Positions 7,610 through 15,521 of a stretch of DNA of 26,118 bases are shown piece after piece (position 1 is the stretch's first letter; the number at the start of each line of letters is the position of its first letter). Where the stretch lies: positions 1 to 26,118 of the forward strand of contig CAZHRR010000016.1 in assembly GCA_964534955.1 (NCBI GenBank). Reading direction: 5' to 3'. The translations under genes and the position numbers were made by a program. The notes below the pieces were generated by a model. That model searched no databases and was not told the DNA's origin. It saw only the letters and a list, made by a program, of their open reading frames with translations. This DNA comes from UBA2128 sp964534955 (GTDB lineage: Bacteria; Fidelibacterota; Marinisomatia; Marinisomatales; UBA2128).

Positions 7610-8199
7610 CTATGGATCTGACAGTCTCCCAACAGACATGAGGATAAGAGGTGATAAACTCGCATCTAATTCCAACATCTGTTTAACCTCTTTATCTCGG
7701 AAAGCTCCAACGACGACTGTTCCAAGTCCCTGTGCCGTGGCCTGAAGAGAAATGTTCTGTGCTGCATGTCCCACTTCCATATGAACGTACCGCTTACCGC
7801 GCTCGCCATACTTCCATGTGGTACGTTTATAGTCTGCGGCAATTACAATTACAGCGGCAGCATCGTGAATACATTCCTGTTCAAGAGCTGCAGCAGACAG
7901 TTCAGATCGTTTATCACCCTGGATGATGTGCTCAAGAGTGTGATGNNNNNNNNNNNNNNNNNNNNNNNNNNNNNNNNNNNNNNNNNNNNNNNNNNNNNNN
8001 NNNNNNNNNNNNNNNNNNNNNNNNNNNNNNNNNNNNNNNNNNNNNAATCACCTGTGAATCGGGGATTGGGAAGACTGATTGTCATCTGATTCTGTACCTT
8101 TGTATCCTCCTCGAACATCAACTGCCCTATGGCTGATTGAGAAAGGAAGACCAGAGCAATGATACTGTTAGTGATGTTCCCAGCAAAGGAGTTCCTCAT
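7610..8199 (-). CDS. SagB/ThcOx-type nitroreductase-family dehydrogenase with signal peptide, interrupted by assembly gap
   Basis: Two coding pieces flank the 100-N gap at 7946-8045. The N-terminal piece (8199 down to 8046, 51 residues) has a signal-peptide-like start and ends ISLPNPRFTGD, the usual entry to a SagB-type domain. The C-terminal piece (7945 down to 7610, 111 residues then TAG) contains GERGKRYVHMEVGHAAQN, LGLGTVVVGAF and LMSVGRL, hallmarks of SagB-type FMN oxidoreductases. The missing stretch should contain the R-R-S-x-R flavin-binding segment. The pieces are not in one frame across 100 Ns: the real gap must equal 2 modulo 3, and by family length about 60-75 residues are missing. 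The flavoprotein is probably exported; its substrate is unknown. It is the last gene of the redox operon, 23 bases after the GAF gene. Confidence 0.8.
7946..8045. other. Assembly gap (100 N) inside the nitroreductase gene
   Basis: Exactly 100 Ns, a placeholder length. Unlike the gap at 5985-6084, the two flanks share no sequence, so real bases are missing here. The reading frames on each side demand a true gap length of 2 modulo 3. Confidence 0.95.
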
Positions 8200-8222
8200 G
8201 TTTCTTTTGAGATACCCTGGAG

Positions 8223-8804
8223 CTAGTACTGCGGTAGATCAACCAGACCGCTGAACCAGTCCCACAAGTCGTCCATTTCTCTTTGATGATCCTTCTCAAG
8301 CTGAGTCATGTACAGGGCATTGTTGATAGCGATACCACCTTGTTCAGCAAGGGCAACAGTGAATTCGATTTCTTCAGCAGTGAACTCCCTTGTTCTGGAA
8401 TCAAACAGCCGAAGTACACCAATAATATCACCCTTATATTCGATTGGGATAGACATGAGTGCTTTGATGCCTTCTTTCTTGCAAGCCTCCGGATACTGAA
8501 GCTGGTCATCGTTTTTGATGTCGTGGACAATTGCTGGCTTTCCGGTTGTTAGAGCCCGGGGCATGCTCTTGTCGGCGTAAACGGGTCCCTTATTCAGGAA
8601 TTCCTCGCTCAGATTCTGGTGTGATATCATTTCCAATCGGTTCTGATGTTTGTTCCAAAGACTGATAGCACCTGACTTTAACTCGAGTACATCAATGGCG
8701 TTATCAATGATCTTACTTAACACCTTCTGGAGATCCAATGTCGAACTGATTGCTTTAGTTACGTTTACAAACGCACGAAAGTAATCGTGGTTTTTCTTTC
8801 CCAT
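8223..8804 (-). CDS. GAF-domain sensor protein
   Basis: The 193-aa protein is a single GAF domain (about residues 5-170). It starts with helix FRAFVNVTKAISSTLDLQKV and contains the core strands around SGAISLW, the loop GKPAIVHDIKNDDQ, and the GAF signature ALMSIPIEYKGDIIGVLRLF followed by FTAEEIEF. A charged C-terminal helix follows, with no kinase, cyclase or DNA-binding domain attached. GAF domains bind small ligands (nucleotides, haem, metals) or sense redox state. A GGGAGG ribosome-binding site lies 6 bases before the ATG. It sits between the zinc-ribbon gene (19-base gap) and the nitroreductase gene at the end of the Hdr operon, so it may tune that system; this is inferred from position only. 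Confidence 0.85.
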   Translation of the reverse strand: MGKKNHDYFRAFVNVTKAISSTLDLQKVLSKIIDNAIDVLELKSGAISLWNKHQNRLEMISHQNLSEEFLNKGPVYADKSMPRALTTGKPAIVHDIKNDDQLQYPEACKKEGIKALMSIPIEYKGDIIGVLRLFDSRTREFTAEEIEFTVALAEQGGIAINNALYMTQLEKDHQREMDDLWDWFSGLVDLPQY

Positions 8805-8823
8805 TATAATCCTCCCTAATTTA

Positions 8824-8967
8824 TTATGGTTTCTTCCGAGGCTTTTTCATCCGGCGAATGCTGTTGCTGCCGCATTCCGGACATGTCCTCTCAATAGGAT
8901 TCTGCTTGTCAAACTCCCCCTTGTATTCATGCCCGCATCTCAGGCATTTAAAATCTACTTCTTCCAT
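8824..8967 (-). CDS. Small zinc-ribbon protein (47 aa)
   Basis: A short gene running from ATG at 8967 to TAA at 8824-8826. The product has two knuckles, CLRCG at residues 8-12 and CPECG at 29-33, separated by 16 residues between the inner cysteines (C11 to C29 is a loop of 17). This forms a four-cysteine zinc ribbon of the FmdB/rubredoxin-like sort, with a strongly basic tail (RRMKKPRKKP). GGAG lies 6 bases before the start. It falls between hdrA (50-base gap) and the GAF gene (19-base gap) on the same strand, so it is almost certainly co-transcribed. Such small ribbons occur beside oxidoreductase genes; a role in assembly or regulation is possible but unproven. Confidence 0.8.
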   Translation of the reverse strand: MEEVDFKCLRCGHEYKGEFDKQNPIERTCPECGSNSIRRMKKPRKKP

Positions 8968-9017
8968 TATTTCTCCACTATTATTTACCTATCGGCAGAC
9001 AGGTATCATTCCATTTT

Positions 9018-11504
9018 TTACGCCATCGCCGGCTCCGGTTCCTTTGATGCCATTTTCTCCTTCAGCTTCTTAGCCGCTTCTCGGGCTTCTGCTTTCTCCC
9101 GTTCTTCCTTCAGGACATTCATTGTTTGCTTGATTTCCTCTTCGGTCACCTGCTGGCGCATCTCCTCCAACACGTGCATCACCTTAGACCACTTCTGCCC
9201 CTCAGCGGCGCTTATCCACTCTAACTGCAGTCGCTCAGGACGGATGCCCAGCCGCTCCAGCTTATCCCACAGCTTGTCAACACGCTTCTGAGTCCAGCGG
9301 TTGGCGTCAATGTAATGACAGTCAACGTAATGACAGCCTGAAACGAGGACAACAGGAGCGCCTTGCTCAAATGCGCGGAGGATGAACTTTGTATCCACCC
9401 GGCCGCTGCACATGGTTTTGATGATCCTTTGGCTCAACGGATATTGCAGGCGTGAGAGACCAGCAAGATCTGCCCCAGCATACGAGCACCAGTTACAGGC
9501 GAAGACAACCACTTTCTCTTGATTGTCCTCTTCCAGCATAGCGTCAACCTGTGCCATGATCTGTGCGTCCTCAAAGTGGCGCATGAGAATTGCGTCGAAA
9601 TTACATTCTGCCGCACAGGTGCCGCACCCTTTGCACGCGGCTTCGATTATTTCTACCGGAGTCTTGGTCTTGGCGTCGCCGCCTGTGATGGCGTTAAACG
9701 GGCAGACTTTCACACAAACCTGACATCCCGTGCAGTCGGCAGTAAGGCACTCGGATGTAATGGCCTCTACGCTGATCTGACCGGCATTCAGGAGAATCTG
9801 AGCCCGTGCCGCTGCCGCGCTGGCTTGTGTAACGCTCTCCTTGATATCCTTGGGAGCCTCAACACAGCCGGCGAAATAGACTCCGCCTGTGGGTGCGTCA
9901 ACCGGTTTCAGTTTGGGATGTGACTCCATCATAAAGCCATCCTCGGTTGTGGAGAGTGAAAGGAGTTGGCGAATAAATTCGCTATCCTGTCGAGGGATAA
10001 CACCTGTGGCAAGTACGACCATGTCAAACTCATGCTCCCTAAGTTCGCCGGTAGCTGTGTCTTCAGCTGTCAGAGAGATGTTCCTTGTTTTGGGATCTTC
10101 AAACGCTTCACCTGGAATTCCGCGGATGTACTGGACGCCCATCTGCTTACTCCGGACGTAGAGATCTTCAAATCCCTTACCGAACGCCCGGATGTCCATG
10201 TAAAATACTTTGATCTCAGTGCCAGGGTAGTGATCCATTAACAAGAGACTGTCCTTTATGGTATTCATACAGCAGATGTTACTGCAGTAGGGGTTGCCCC
10301 TCTCGCTGAGGGAACGGGAACCGATGCACTGGATAAACGCAATCCGCTTGGGTGTTTTCCTGTCCGTGGGTCTGACGAAGTGACCTTCCGTGGGACCACC
10401 GGGTGAAATGAGCCTCTCGAACTCCATGCTGGTGATGACGTTCTCGTACCGCGTGTAGCCGTATTCATCCATCTCAGTGGGGTCGTACACTTCCATTCCT
10501 GTAGCAACTATAACTGCCCCTACATCAAACTCGAGTATTTCATCCTTCATGTCGAAGTCTATGCAGTCTTTGTCGCATACGTCGGCACACTTGCCGCAGG
10601 CGATGGGATTGTGTCCCAGGCAGTCAGCTTCGTTCAGGATGTAAGACGAAGGTACAGCTTGGGGGAAAGGCATGTAAATAGCTTTTCGGGAAGAGAACCC
10701 CTGATGGAATTCATCGGGAACCGCCACAGGACAGACATCTTCGCAATCTGCGCAAGCTGTGCATTCGCTGGCGTCCACATAGCGGGCTTTCTGCCGCACC
10801 TTCACATGGAAGTTGCCAATGTATCCGGAAATATCTTCTATTTCGCTCAGGGTCAGGAGGTTAATTCGGGGATGCCGACCGGCATCCATCATTTTAGGCC
10901 CGAGTATTCATATAGAGCAGTCCATGGTGGGGTAGGTCTTTTCGAGCCTGGCCATTGTCCCACCAATTGACGCCTCCTTTTCCACTAAATGTACCTGATA
11001 TCCTGCATCTGCAAGGTCGAGTGCAGACTGTATGCCGGCGATACCGCCACCCACAACCATAACATCCTTCAGTACCGGGATCTCCGTCTCGGTCTGCGGC
11101 TGTAACAGTCTGGCTCTGGCAACAGCAATCTTGACGATATCTTTCGCCTTTTCCGTGGCGCCGTCCCAGTTATTCAAGTGCGTCCAGCTGCAGTGCTCCC
11201 GGATGTTGGCCATGTCCATGAGGTACGGGTTCAGCCCGACCTCTGACACGCACTGACGGAAGGTAGTTTCGTGCATCCGAGGTGTGCAGGACGCCACAAT
11301 GACCCGGTTCAGGTTGTGCTCCTTGATCATCTTCTTGATCTCTTCCTGACCCGGTTCTGCGCAAGTGTAGCGGTTTTTAACTGAACAGACTACGTTCGGC
11401 AGTGTGGCGGCATAGTCTCGCACCTCATCACAATCCAGTGATCCGGCGATATTTTTGCCGCACTCGCATACGAATACGCCTACTCTTAAGCCGTTATCAG
11501 ACAT
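9018..11504 (-). CDS. hdrA: Selenocysteine-containing HdrA-MvhD fusion (heterodisulfide reductase subunit A)
   Basis: One 828-aa protein, read through an in-frame UGA at 10908-10910 (residue 199). The N-terminal Fe-S domain has C13, C15, C48 and C73; FAD binding is at VGGGIAG (150-156). Then comes RLEKTYPTMDCSI-UGA-ILGPKMMDAGRHP, the conserved HdrA region whose residue at the UGA is Cys or Sec in homologues. Two [4Fe-4S] sites follow (C248/251/254/258 and about 295-310), then a ferredoxin pair near 590-645 (CTGCQVC and CKGCGTC) and a C-terminal MvhD domain (CNWCSYAGADLAG and CHYVDCHY). HdrA is the FAD bifurcation site in Hdr complexes. A GGAGG ribosome-binding site precedes the ATG. The frame and homology are continuous on both sides of the UGA, and a SECIS-like hairpin follows. 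A sequencing error is the main alternative; standard TGA stops elsewhere rule out a recoded genome. Confidence 0.88.
10866..10910 (-). promoter_or_regulatory. Putative bacterial SECIS element with the recoded UGA of hdrA
   Basis: On the coding strand the UGA (10908-10910) is followed after 20 bases by a perfect 7-bp stem, GGAUGCC with GGCAUCC (10870-10887), closing a GGUC tetraloop. An outer 4-bp stem, UCGG with CCGA, pairs 10900-10903 with 10866-10869. The loop begins 27 bases after the UGA, within the published 16-37 base range for bacterial SECIS, and starts with G as the rule requires. As I recall, the E. coli fdhF SECIS also presents GGUC at its tip. The bulged U of the E. coli element is absent. 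No SelB gene is in the window. Confidence 0.75.
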
Positions 11505-11516
11505 TGATGCCTCCTA

Positions 11517-12722
11517 CTATTTGTTCTCCAATGATACGTCCAACCTCTCCAGAGCGATGGACGAAATGTCTTTAATCTTCATGTCGCGATTGTGAGTATC
11601 TGTCGGGTCCTGCATGGTGCAGATCAAATGTATCTGGCATTTGGGGCAGGCGACACACAGTACATCCGCTCCCGTATCTTCCGCCTGGTGGAGCCGTTCC
11701 TTCTGGATTGCCTTGGCAGTAACATCGCAATTCATCCAGGCGCTGACGCCGCAGCAGAGAGAGCGCTTGTTGTTGTTCTTCATCTCCCGGTAGTGATCGC
11801 TCTCATCAGAAAGGACCTTCCGGGGTTCATCGTAGATCCCCAAATGTCGTCCCAGCCGGCACGGATCGTGGAAAGTTACATCCGTTTCTCCTTCGCCCAA
11901 CTTCAACTCACCCAATTCTATTTTTTCGGCTAAAAACTGACTGATATGTATCAACTCAGCGTTAACCTCAAAACCGTATTCAGGGTAGAGATTGGCGAAT
12001 GAGCTCATACACTCGGCACAAGAGAATAGGACTGTTTTGGCGCCCGAATCGTTTATCTGTGCGACGTTTTTTTCCGCCAGCATCTTGAAAGTGCCAATGT
12101 CGCCGTTCCAGAGTAAATCATGTCCGCAACACCGTTCATCTGGGAGGAGAGCCGGAGTAATCCCTAGTGAGTTCAGAATTTTGATGCTGCTACGGGCGGC
12201 GTCAAGTGTGGTCAGCTTTAGATCGGTGAAAAACGTATCGAAGTAAGGTGCACAGCCGACGTAGTATAAAATGTCGCCTTCCTCAGCGATCTCCAGATCG
12301 TCCGGTACCCAAGAGAGGCGATTCTGTTTCAATTCTTCAGTGGTCATAATACGTGAGAGAGCCTGCAGTGCGTTGGAGTGTGAACACTTCCCGCTGTTAA
12401 ATCCTGACTCCCTCGCCGTTTCCCGGAGGTACTTCATCAAGTCAATATACTTGATGTCAGCCGGGCAGAGAATGTCGCACTTACGGCAGGTCAGGCAGCT
12501 CCATAAATCGTAATCTTCGAAGATGACACCGTAATCCTGCCGGACTGACCGAGTCAGCATTACTCGTGGGGAGTAGCGGCCGTCCATGGTGGAGTCGCGC
12601 CGGAAGAGAGCTACCGGACAGACGCTGGTGCATTTGCCGCAATCCATGCAAGCGAGAGCGTTGGTTTTACGGACTTTTTCCCGTAGTTCGTTCTCGGGTG
12701 TAATTGTAGCTGATTCCGTCAT
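11517..12722 (-). CDS. HdrC-HdrB fusion (HdrD-like iron-sulfur protein with two CCG domains)
   Basis: The 401-aa protein joins an HdrC-like ferredoxin part to an HdrB-like part. The N-terminus carries two [4Fe-4S] motifs, CMDCGKCTSVCP and CLTCRKCDILCP. The C-terminal part has two CCG repeats: first C-X40-CC-X35-CxxC (GCAPY, RCCGHD, SCAEC), second C-X34-CC-X34-CxxC (DPCRL, LCCGVS, CPKC). In methanogen HdrB and HdrD such motifs hold noncubane [4Fe-4S] clusters that cleave disulfides; in BamD and related proteins they relay electrons. No membrane segment is seen. The start overlaps the stop of the upstream HdrA-like gene by 4 bases (ATGA), and the second hdrA starts 12 bases downstream. The physiological acceptor is unknown. 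Confidence 0.88.
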   Translation of the reverse strand: MTESATITPENELREKVRKTNALACMDCGKCTSVCPVALFRRDSTMDGRYSPRVMLTRSVRQDYGVIFEDYDLWSCLTCRKCDILCPADIKYIDLMKYLRETARESGFNSGKCSHSNALQALSRIMTTEELKQNRLSWVPDDLEIAEEGDILYYVGCAPYFDTFFTDLKLTTLDAARSSIKILNSLGITPALLPDERCCGHDLLWNGDIGTFKMLAEKNVAQINDSGAKTVLFSCAECMSSFANLYPEYGFEVNAELIHISQFLAEKIELGELKLGEGETDVTFHDPCRLGRHLGIYDEPRKVLSDESDHYREMKNNNKRSLCCGVSAWMNCDVTAKAIQKERLHQAEDTGADVLCVACPKCQIHLICTMQDPTDTHNRDMKIKDISSIALERLDVSLENK

Positions 12723-14848
12723 GCGATTTGTCCTGTCTGGGTTTCTACTGCCTTACCTTTCTCGGATGCAGTGGATTTTAATTGTATTTTTTTGACCGTT
12801 TTTACGAAATCTTTCAGTGAGTTAGCGAACTCCTTATAGTCCTCCGGATTACTGCGCACCATCTGAAAACATTTTCGATTAATACCAAGCAGGTCAATCA
12901 AATTCTCAGTCTCAGCCACCATCTCTTCTGCTCTGGAATTTCCGGTGAGGTAGTGGCAGTCACCCTTTCCGCAGACGCAGGCAATAACACCATCAGCACC
13001 GTGCAGAAAGCTTTGCAGAACCAACCCGGTGGATAGTCTGGCGGCGCAAGGTATCCGGATAGGAATAACTTCCGATGGTAGGTTGTGGCGTTTAACACCG
13101 GAAAGATCAGCGGCTGCATACCCGCTCCATTCGCAGAGGAAAGCGACAGTCTTCACTGTTCCAGCTGCTGGAGCCGAGAGAGCCGCCTCGATAGTGGCGT
13201 AAATTGTGTCGTCATCAAGATTGGTCATGACTGTAGTGCCGGTGGGGCAGTGTACTACACACAGCCCGCACCCTTTGCAGAGGAACGGATCAATGGTGGA
13301 TACAGGATCGCTCCCATTGATAGGTTTTATGACAGGAACATCAAATGGACAGACATCATAGCAGGTCTCGCATCCGCGGCAGGAGTCTACATTCACCTGG
13401 GCTACGTCTCTCACGGTTGTCACTTCTCCCGCCTGAACCAGTTTCGCCACCCGGGCGGCGCGACTGTAACCTTGGGCAGACGCTTCTTCGGTAGTACACG
13501 GCCAGTGAGCGCTTCCTGCTGCATGGATTGCCGGCGGAGTGTACATGTGAGGCTTCAGGTTAGGAAGCGTATCCGGGATGAAGCCGAATTCGTCAATAGG
13601 AATTCGCAGTTTTTCTGCCAGTTGGCGGGACTCTTCTTTTGCTACCGGTGGTGTGGATAAAACCACCAGATCATAGGGAGTCCGGAAACCTGAGGAGTCG
13701 CTTTTTTCTCCACTCACTGTCTTGGGAGCCACTTTCGGTTCCATCTCGTCGCTCATGCGAACGAACTTGATGCCCAATTCCGCAGCTCTGTTCAACGTCA
13801 CCCCGTCCGGACCCGGTTCAGCCGGCATATCCCGGTGGAGGATGGTGATGCTGACATGAGGAGCGGCTTCCTTCAGAGCAATGGCGTTGTTCACTGCCGA
13901 GAGGCAGCACGTCCGGCCGCAGTAAGGTCGCTCCTCATTCCGGGCGCCTACACACTGAATCATGACCACGTTTTGAATGCCGGAAAGTTCAGACTCGTCT
14001 GCCATTTTCCGCTCAAGCTCACTCTGCGCAATGATCTTGGGATTGTCACCGCAACCGTGATATCCGTTTGCATCTAATTCTTTTGTGCCGGTGGCGAGAA
14101 CAATGGCACCGCATTTTATCGTTCGCCGTTTACCGCTGGACTTCAATGTCAAGCGATAATCGCCGTAAGTGCCGGAGATGTTTGTGATTTCTGATTCTGT
14201 GAGAATGGCAATTTTCGTACTCGACTGGACAGCAGTCACCAATCTTTCCGCCGTATCTTTGGCTTCTCGGGATTGTGGGGTAGTGCCCGCCATTTTCTGT
14301 GCGCTAGCGCCTAATACTTTACTCTTCTCGAAAAGCGTCACGCTGACACCTCTTTCTGCCAGGGAGAGAGCCGCCGTCATTCCAGCTGTCCCTCCGCCTA
14401 CCACTGCTGCTTCCTGACGGATTTTAACAGATGCAGGTTCCACTGGAGTCAGCTTCCGGGCTCTGCCCAGACCTGCCTGCACCATGCTCCACGCATTGCG
14501 GGTGGCGGCTCCGTTACTGTTCTGATGCACCCATGCGCACTGGTCGCGGAGGTTGACAATTTCCAGCAGTGAGGGATTCAGTCCGGCGTTGGCGCAGACA
14601 TGACGGAATCGCTTTTCCATCATCCGCGGTGAGCAGCCCAGTAAGACCACACGGTTCAATCTGTCAGTCTGGATGTTCTCTTTAATCGCTTGTTCGCCAT
14701 CGGGACTGCATCCGTAGGGGAGAGTGGTGACTGTAGAAATATTATCGGCGTCAGATAACCGGCTGCTGATTTCCTTCATGTCAATGGCGGAGGCAATCTG
14801 CCCATCGCAGTCGCAGATAAAGATACCGATTTTCAGCTCATCTTTCAC
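12719..14848 (-). CDS. Divergent HdrA-like protein with C-terminal MvhD domain
   Basis: The 709-aa flavoprotein is related to the selenocysteine HdrA but shorter and altered. It keeps the N-terminal Cys region (CDCDGQIA, YGCSPDG, GCSPRMM), FAD motif VVGGGTAGMTAALSLAERG, the middle region with CVGARNEERPYC, a C-terminal ferredoxin pair (CRGCETCYDVCP and CKGCGLCVVHCP) and an MvhD domain. After the FAD motif it lacks the TMDCS-(U/C)-ILGP stretch and the two inserted [4Fe-4S] sites. Its MvhD domain reads CEWSGYAAADLSG, losing the second Cys of the usual C-x-x-C, while CGKGDCHY is retained. It probably passes electrons between the NuoFEG-like module and HdrCB and may not itself bifurcate (inference). 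It overlaps both neighbours by 4 bases. Confidence 0.85.
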   Translation of the reverse strand: MKDELKIGIFICDCDGQIASAIDMKEISSRLSDADNISTVTTLPYGCSPDGEQAIKENIQTDRLNRVVLLGCSPRMMEKRFRHVCANAGLNPSLLEIVNLRDQCAWVHQNSNGAATRNAWSMVQAGLGRARKLTPVEPASVKIRQEAAVVGGGTAGMTAALSLAERGVSVTLFEKSKVLGASAQKMAGTTPQSREAKDTAERLVTAVQSSTKIAILTESEITNISGTYGDYRLTLKSSGKRRTIKCGAIVLATGTKELDANGYHGCGDNPKIIAQSELERKMADESELSGIQNVVMIQCVGARNEERPYCGRTCCLSAVNNAIALKEAAPHVSITILHRDMPAEPGPDGVTLNRAAELGIKFVRMSDEMEPKVAPKTVSGEKSDSSGFRTPYDLVVLSTPPVAKEESRQLAEKLRIPIDEFGFIPDTLPNLKPHMYTPPAIHAAGSAHWPCTTEEASAQGYSRAARVAKLVQAGEVTTVRDVAQVNVDSCRGCETCYDVCPFDVPVIKPINGSDPVSTIDPFLCKGCGLCVVHCPTGTTVMTNLDDDTIYATIEAALSAPAAGTVKTVAFLCEWSGYAAADLSGVKRHNLPSEVIPIRIPCAARLSTGLVLQSFLHGADGVIACVCGKGDCHYLTGNSRAEEMVAETENLIDLLGINRKCFQMVRSNPEDYKEFANSLKDFVKTVKKIQLKSTASEKGKAVETQTGQIA

Positions 14849-15513
14849 GTCAACATCTCTGCTACATCATGAAACTGGTGGTCAATCTGGTGTTGTCCGC
14901 AGAGGACACACTTGATGCCGTCTCCGTCGCCGTTGAAGGAGTGGGGCGCTTCCAGCCGGCGGATTTCGGTCAATTGAATGGTATCGGTGGGACAGAGATA
15001 GACACAAGTGGAACAGCCGATGCACATTTCTGACGGCAGCTTGAACGGTGTTACCACTTCCGCGAAAGCGCCACGGTTGGCGAAGTCGAGGACTCCCACG
15101 CCTGCAATCTCCCGGCAGCCGCGAACACACAAACCGCACAGGACGCAGGTCTCTTCCCGCTTGGGAAAGCGTGTCTCATCTACACCGAGCTCGGTTGCAA
15201 TTCTCCGGACTTCCGGCACCTCCGGGCAGCGAGCCAAAAGGAGCTCCGCTACTATTCGGCGGGCTTTCACAGCCCGTTCGGATTCTGTCTCCACTTCGAT
15301 ACCATCCGATGCCGGATACATACAGGAAGCCGTTAGCATTTTCCTCGGACCGGCAGCTACCTCCACCAGACAGAGGCGGCAAGCAGCGTAAGGTGTTACC
15401 GCTTCGTGGTGGCAGAGGGTGGGTACCCGAATACCATTCTGCCGGAAAACGTCCAACAGTGTCAACCCTTCCCGGGTTTCGATTTCCTTGCCGTTAATGG
15501 TGAGTTTTATCAT
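14845..15513 (-). CDS. NuoG/HoxU-like iron-sulfur subunit ([2Fe-2S] plus two [4Fe-4S])
   Basis: The 222-aa protein matches the N-terminal Fe-S part of NuoG, as in HoxU, NADH-dependent hydrogenase subunits and BamI. A [2Fe-2S] ferredoxin fold occupies residues 1-80, with cysteines in LCHHE, CRLC and SCMYP. Then come a short G-domain-like linker and a ferredoxin pair, CVLCGLCVRGC and CIGCSTCVYLCP. There is no molybdopterin domain, as expected for soluble bifurcating enzymes. It would wire NuoF-like flavin electrons to the Hdr modules. It shares an ATGA overlap with the HdrA-like gene downstream and is 8 bases from the NuoE-like gene upstream, which suggests tightly coupled translation. Confidence 0.87.
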   Translation of the reverse strand: MIKLTINGKEIETREGLTLLDVFRQNGIRVPTLCHHEAVTPYAACRLCLVEVAAGPRKMLTASCMYPASDGIEVETESERAVKARRIVAELLLARCPEVPEVRRIATELGVDETRFPKREETCVLCGLCVRGCREIAGVGVLDFANRGAFAEVVTPFKLPSEMCIGCSTCVYLCPTDTIQLTEIRRLEAPHSFNGDGDGIKCVLCGQHQIDHQFHDVAEMLT

Positions 15514-15521
15514 CTCGACTT

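Noticed and set aside
7849..8199. 116-aa ORF running through the second N gap
   Set aside because: Beyond the Ns it is in the wrong frame; the true C-terminal frame is the nitroreductase reading ending at 7610.
9018..11504. HdrA as two separate genes, a nonsense pseudogene or a recoded genetic code
   Set aside because: The residues on both sides of the UGA (five codons before the next ATG) match conserved HdrA sequence, no frameshift is needed, a SECIS-like hairpin follows, and many other genes in the window end normally in TGA while Trp is encoded by TGG.
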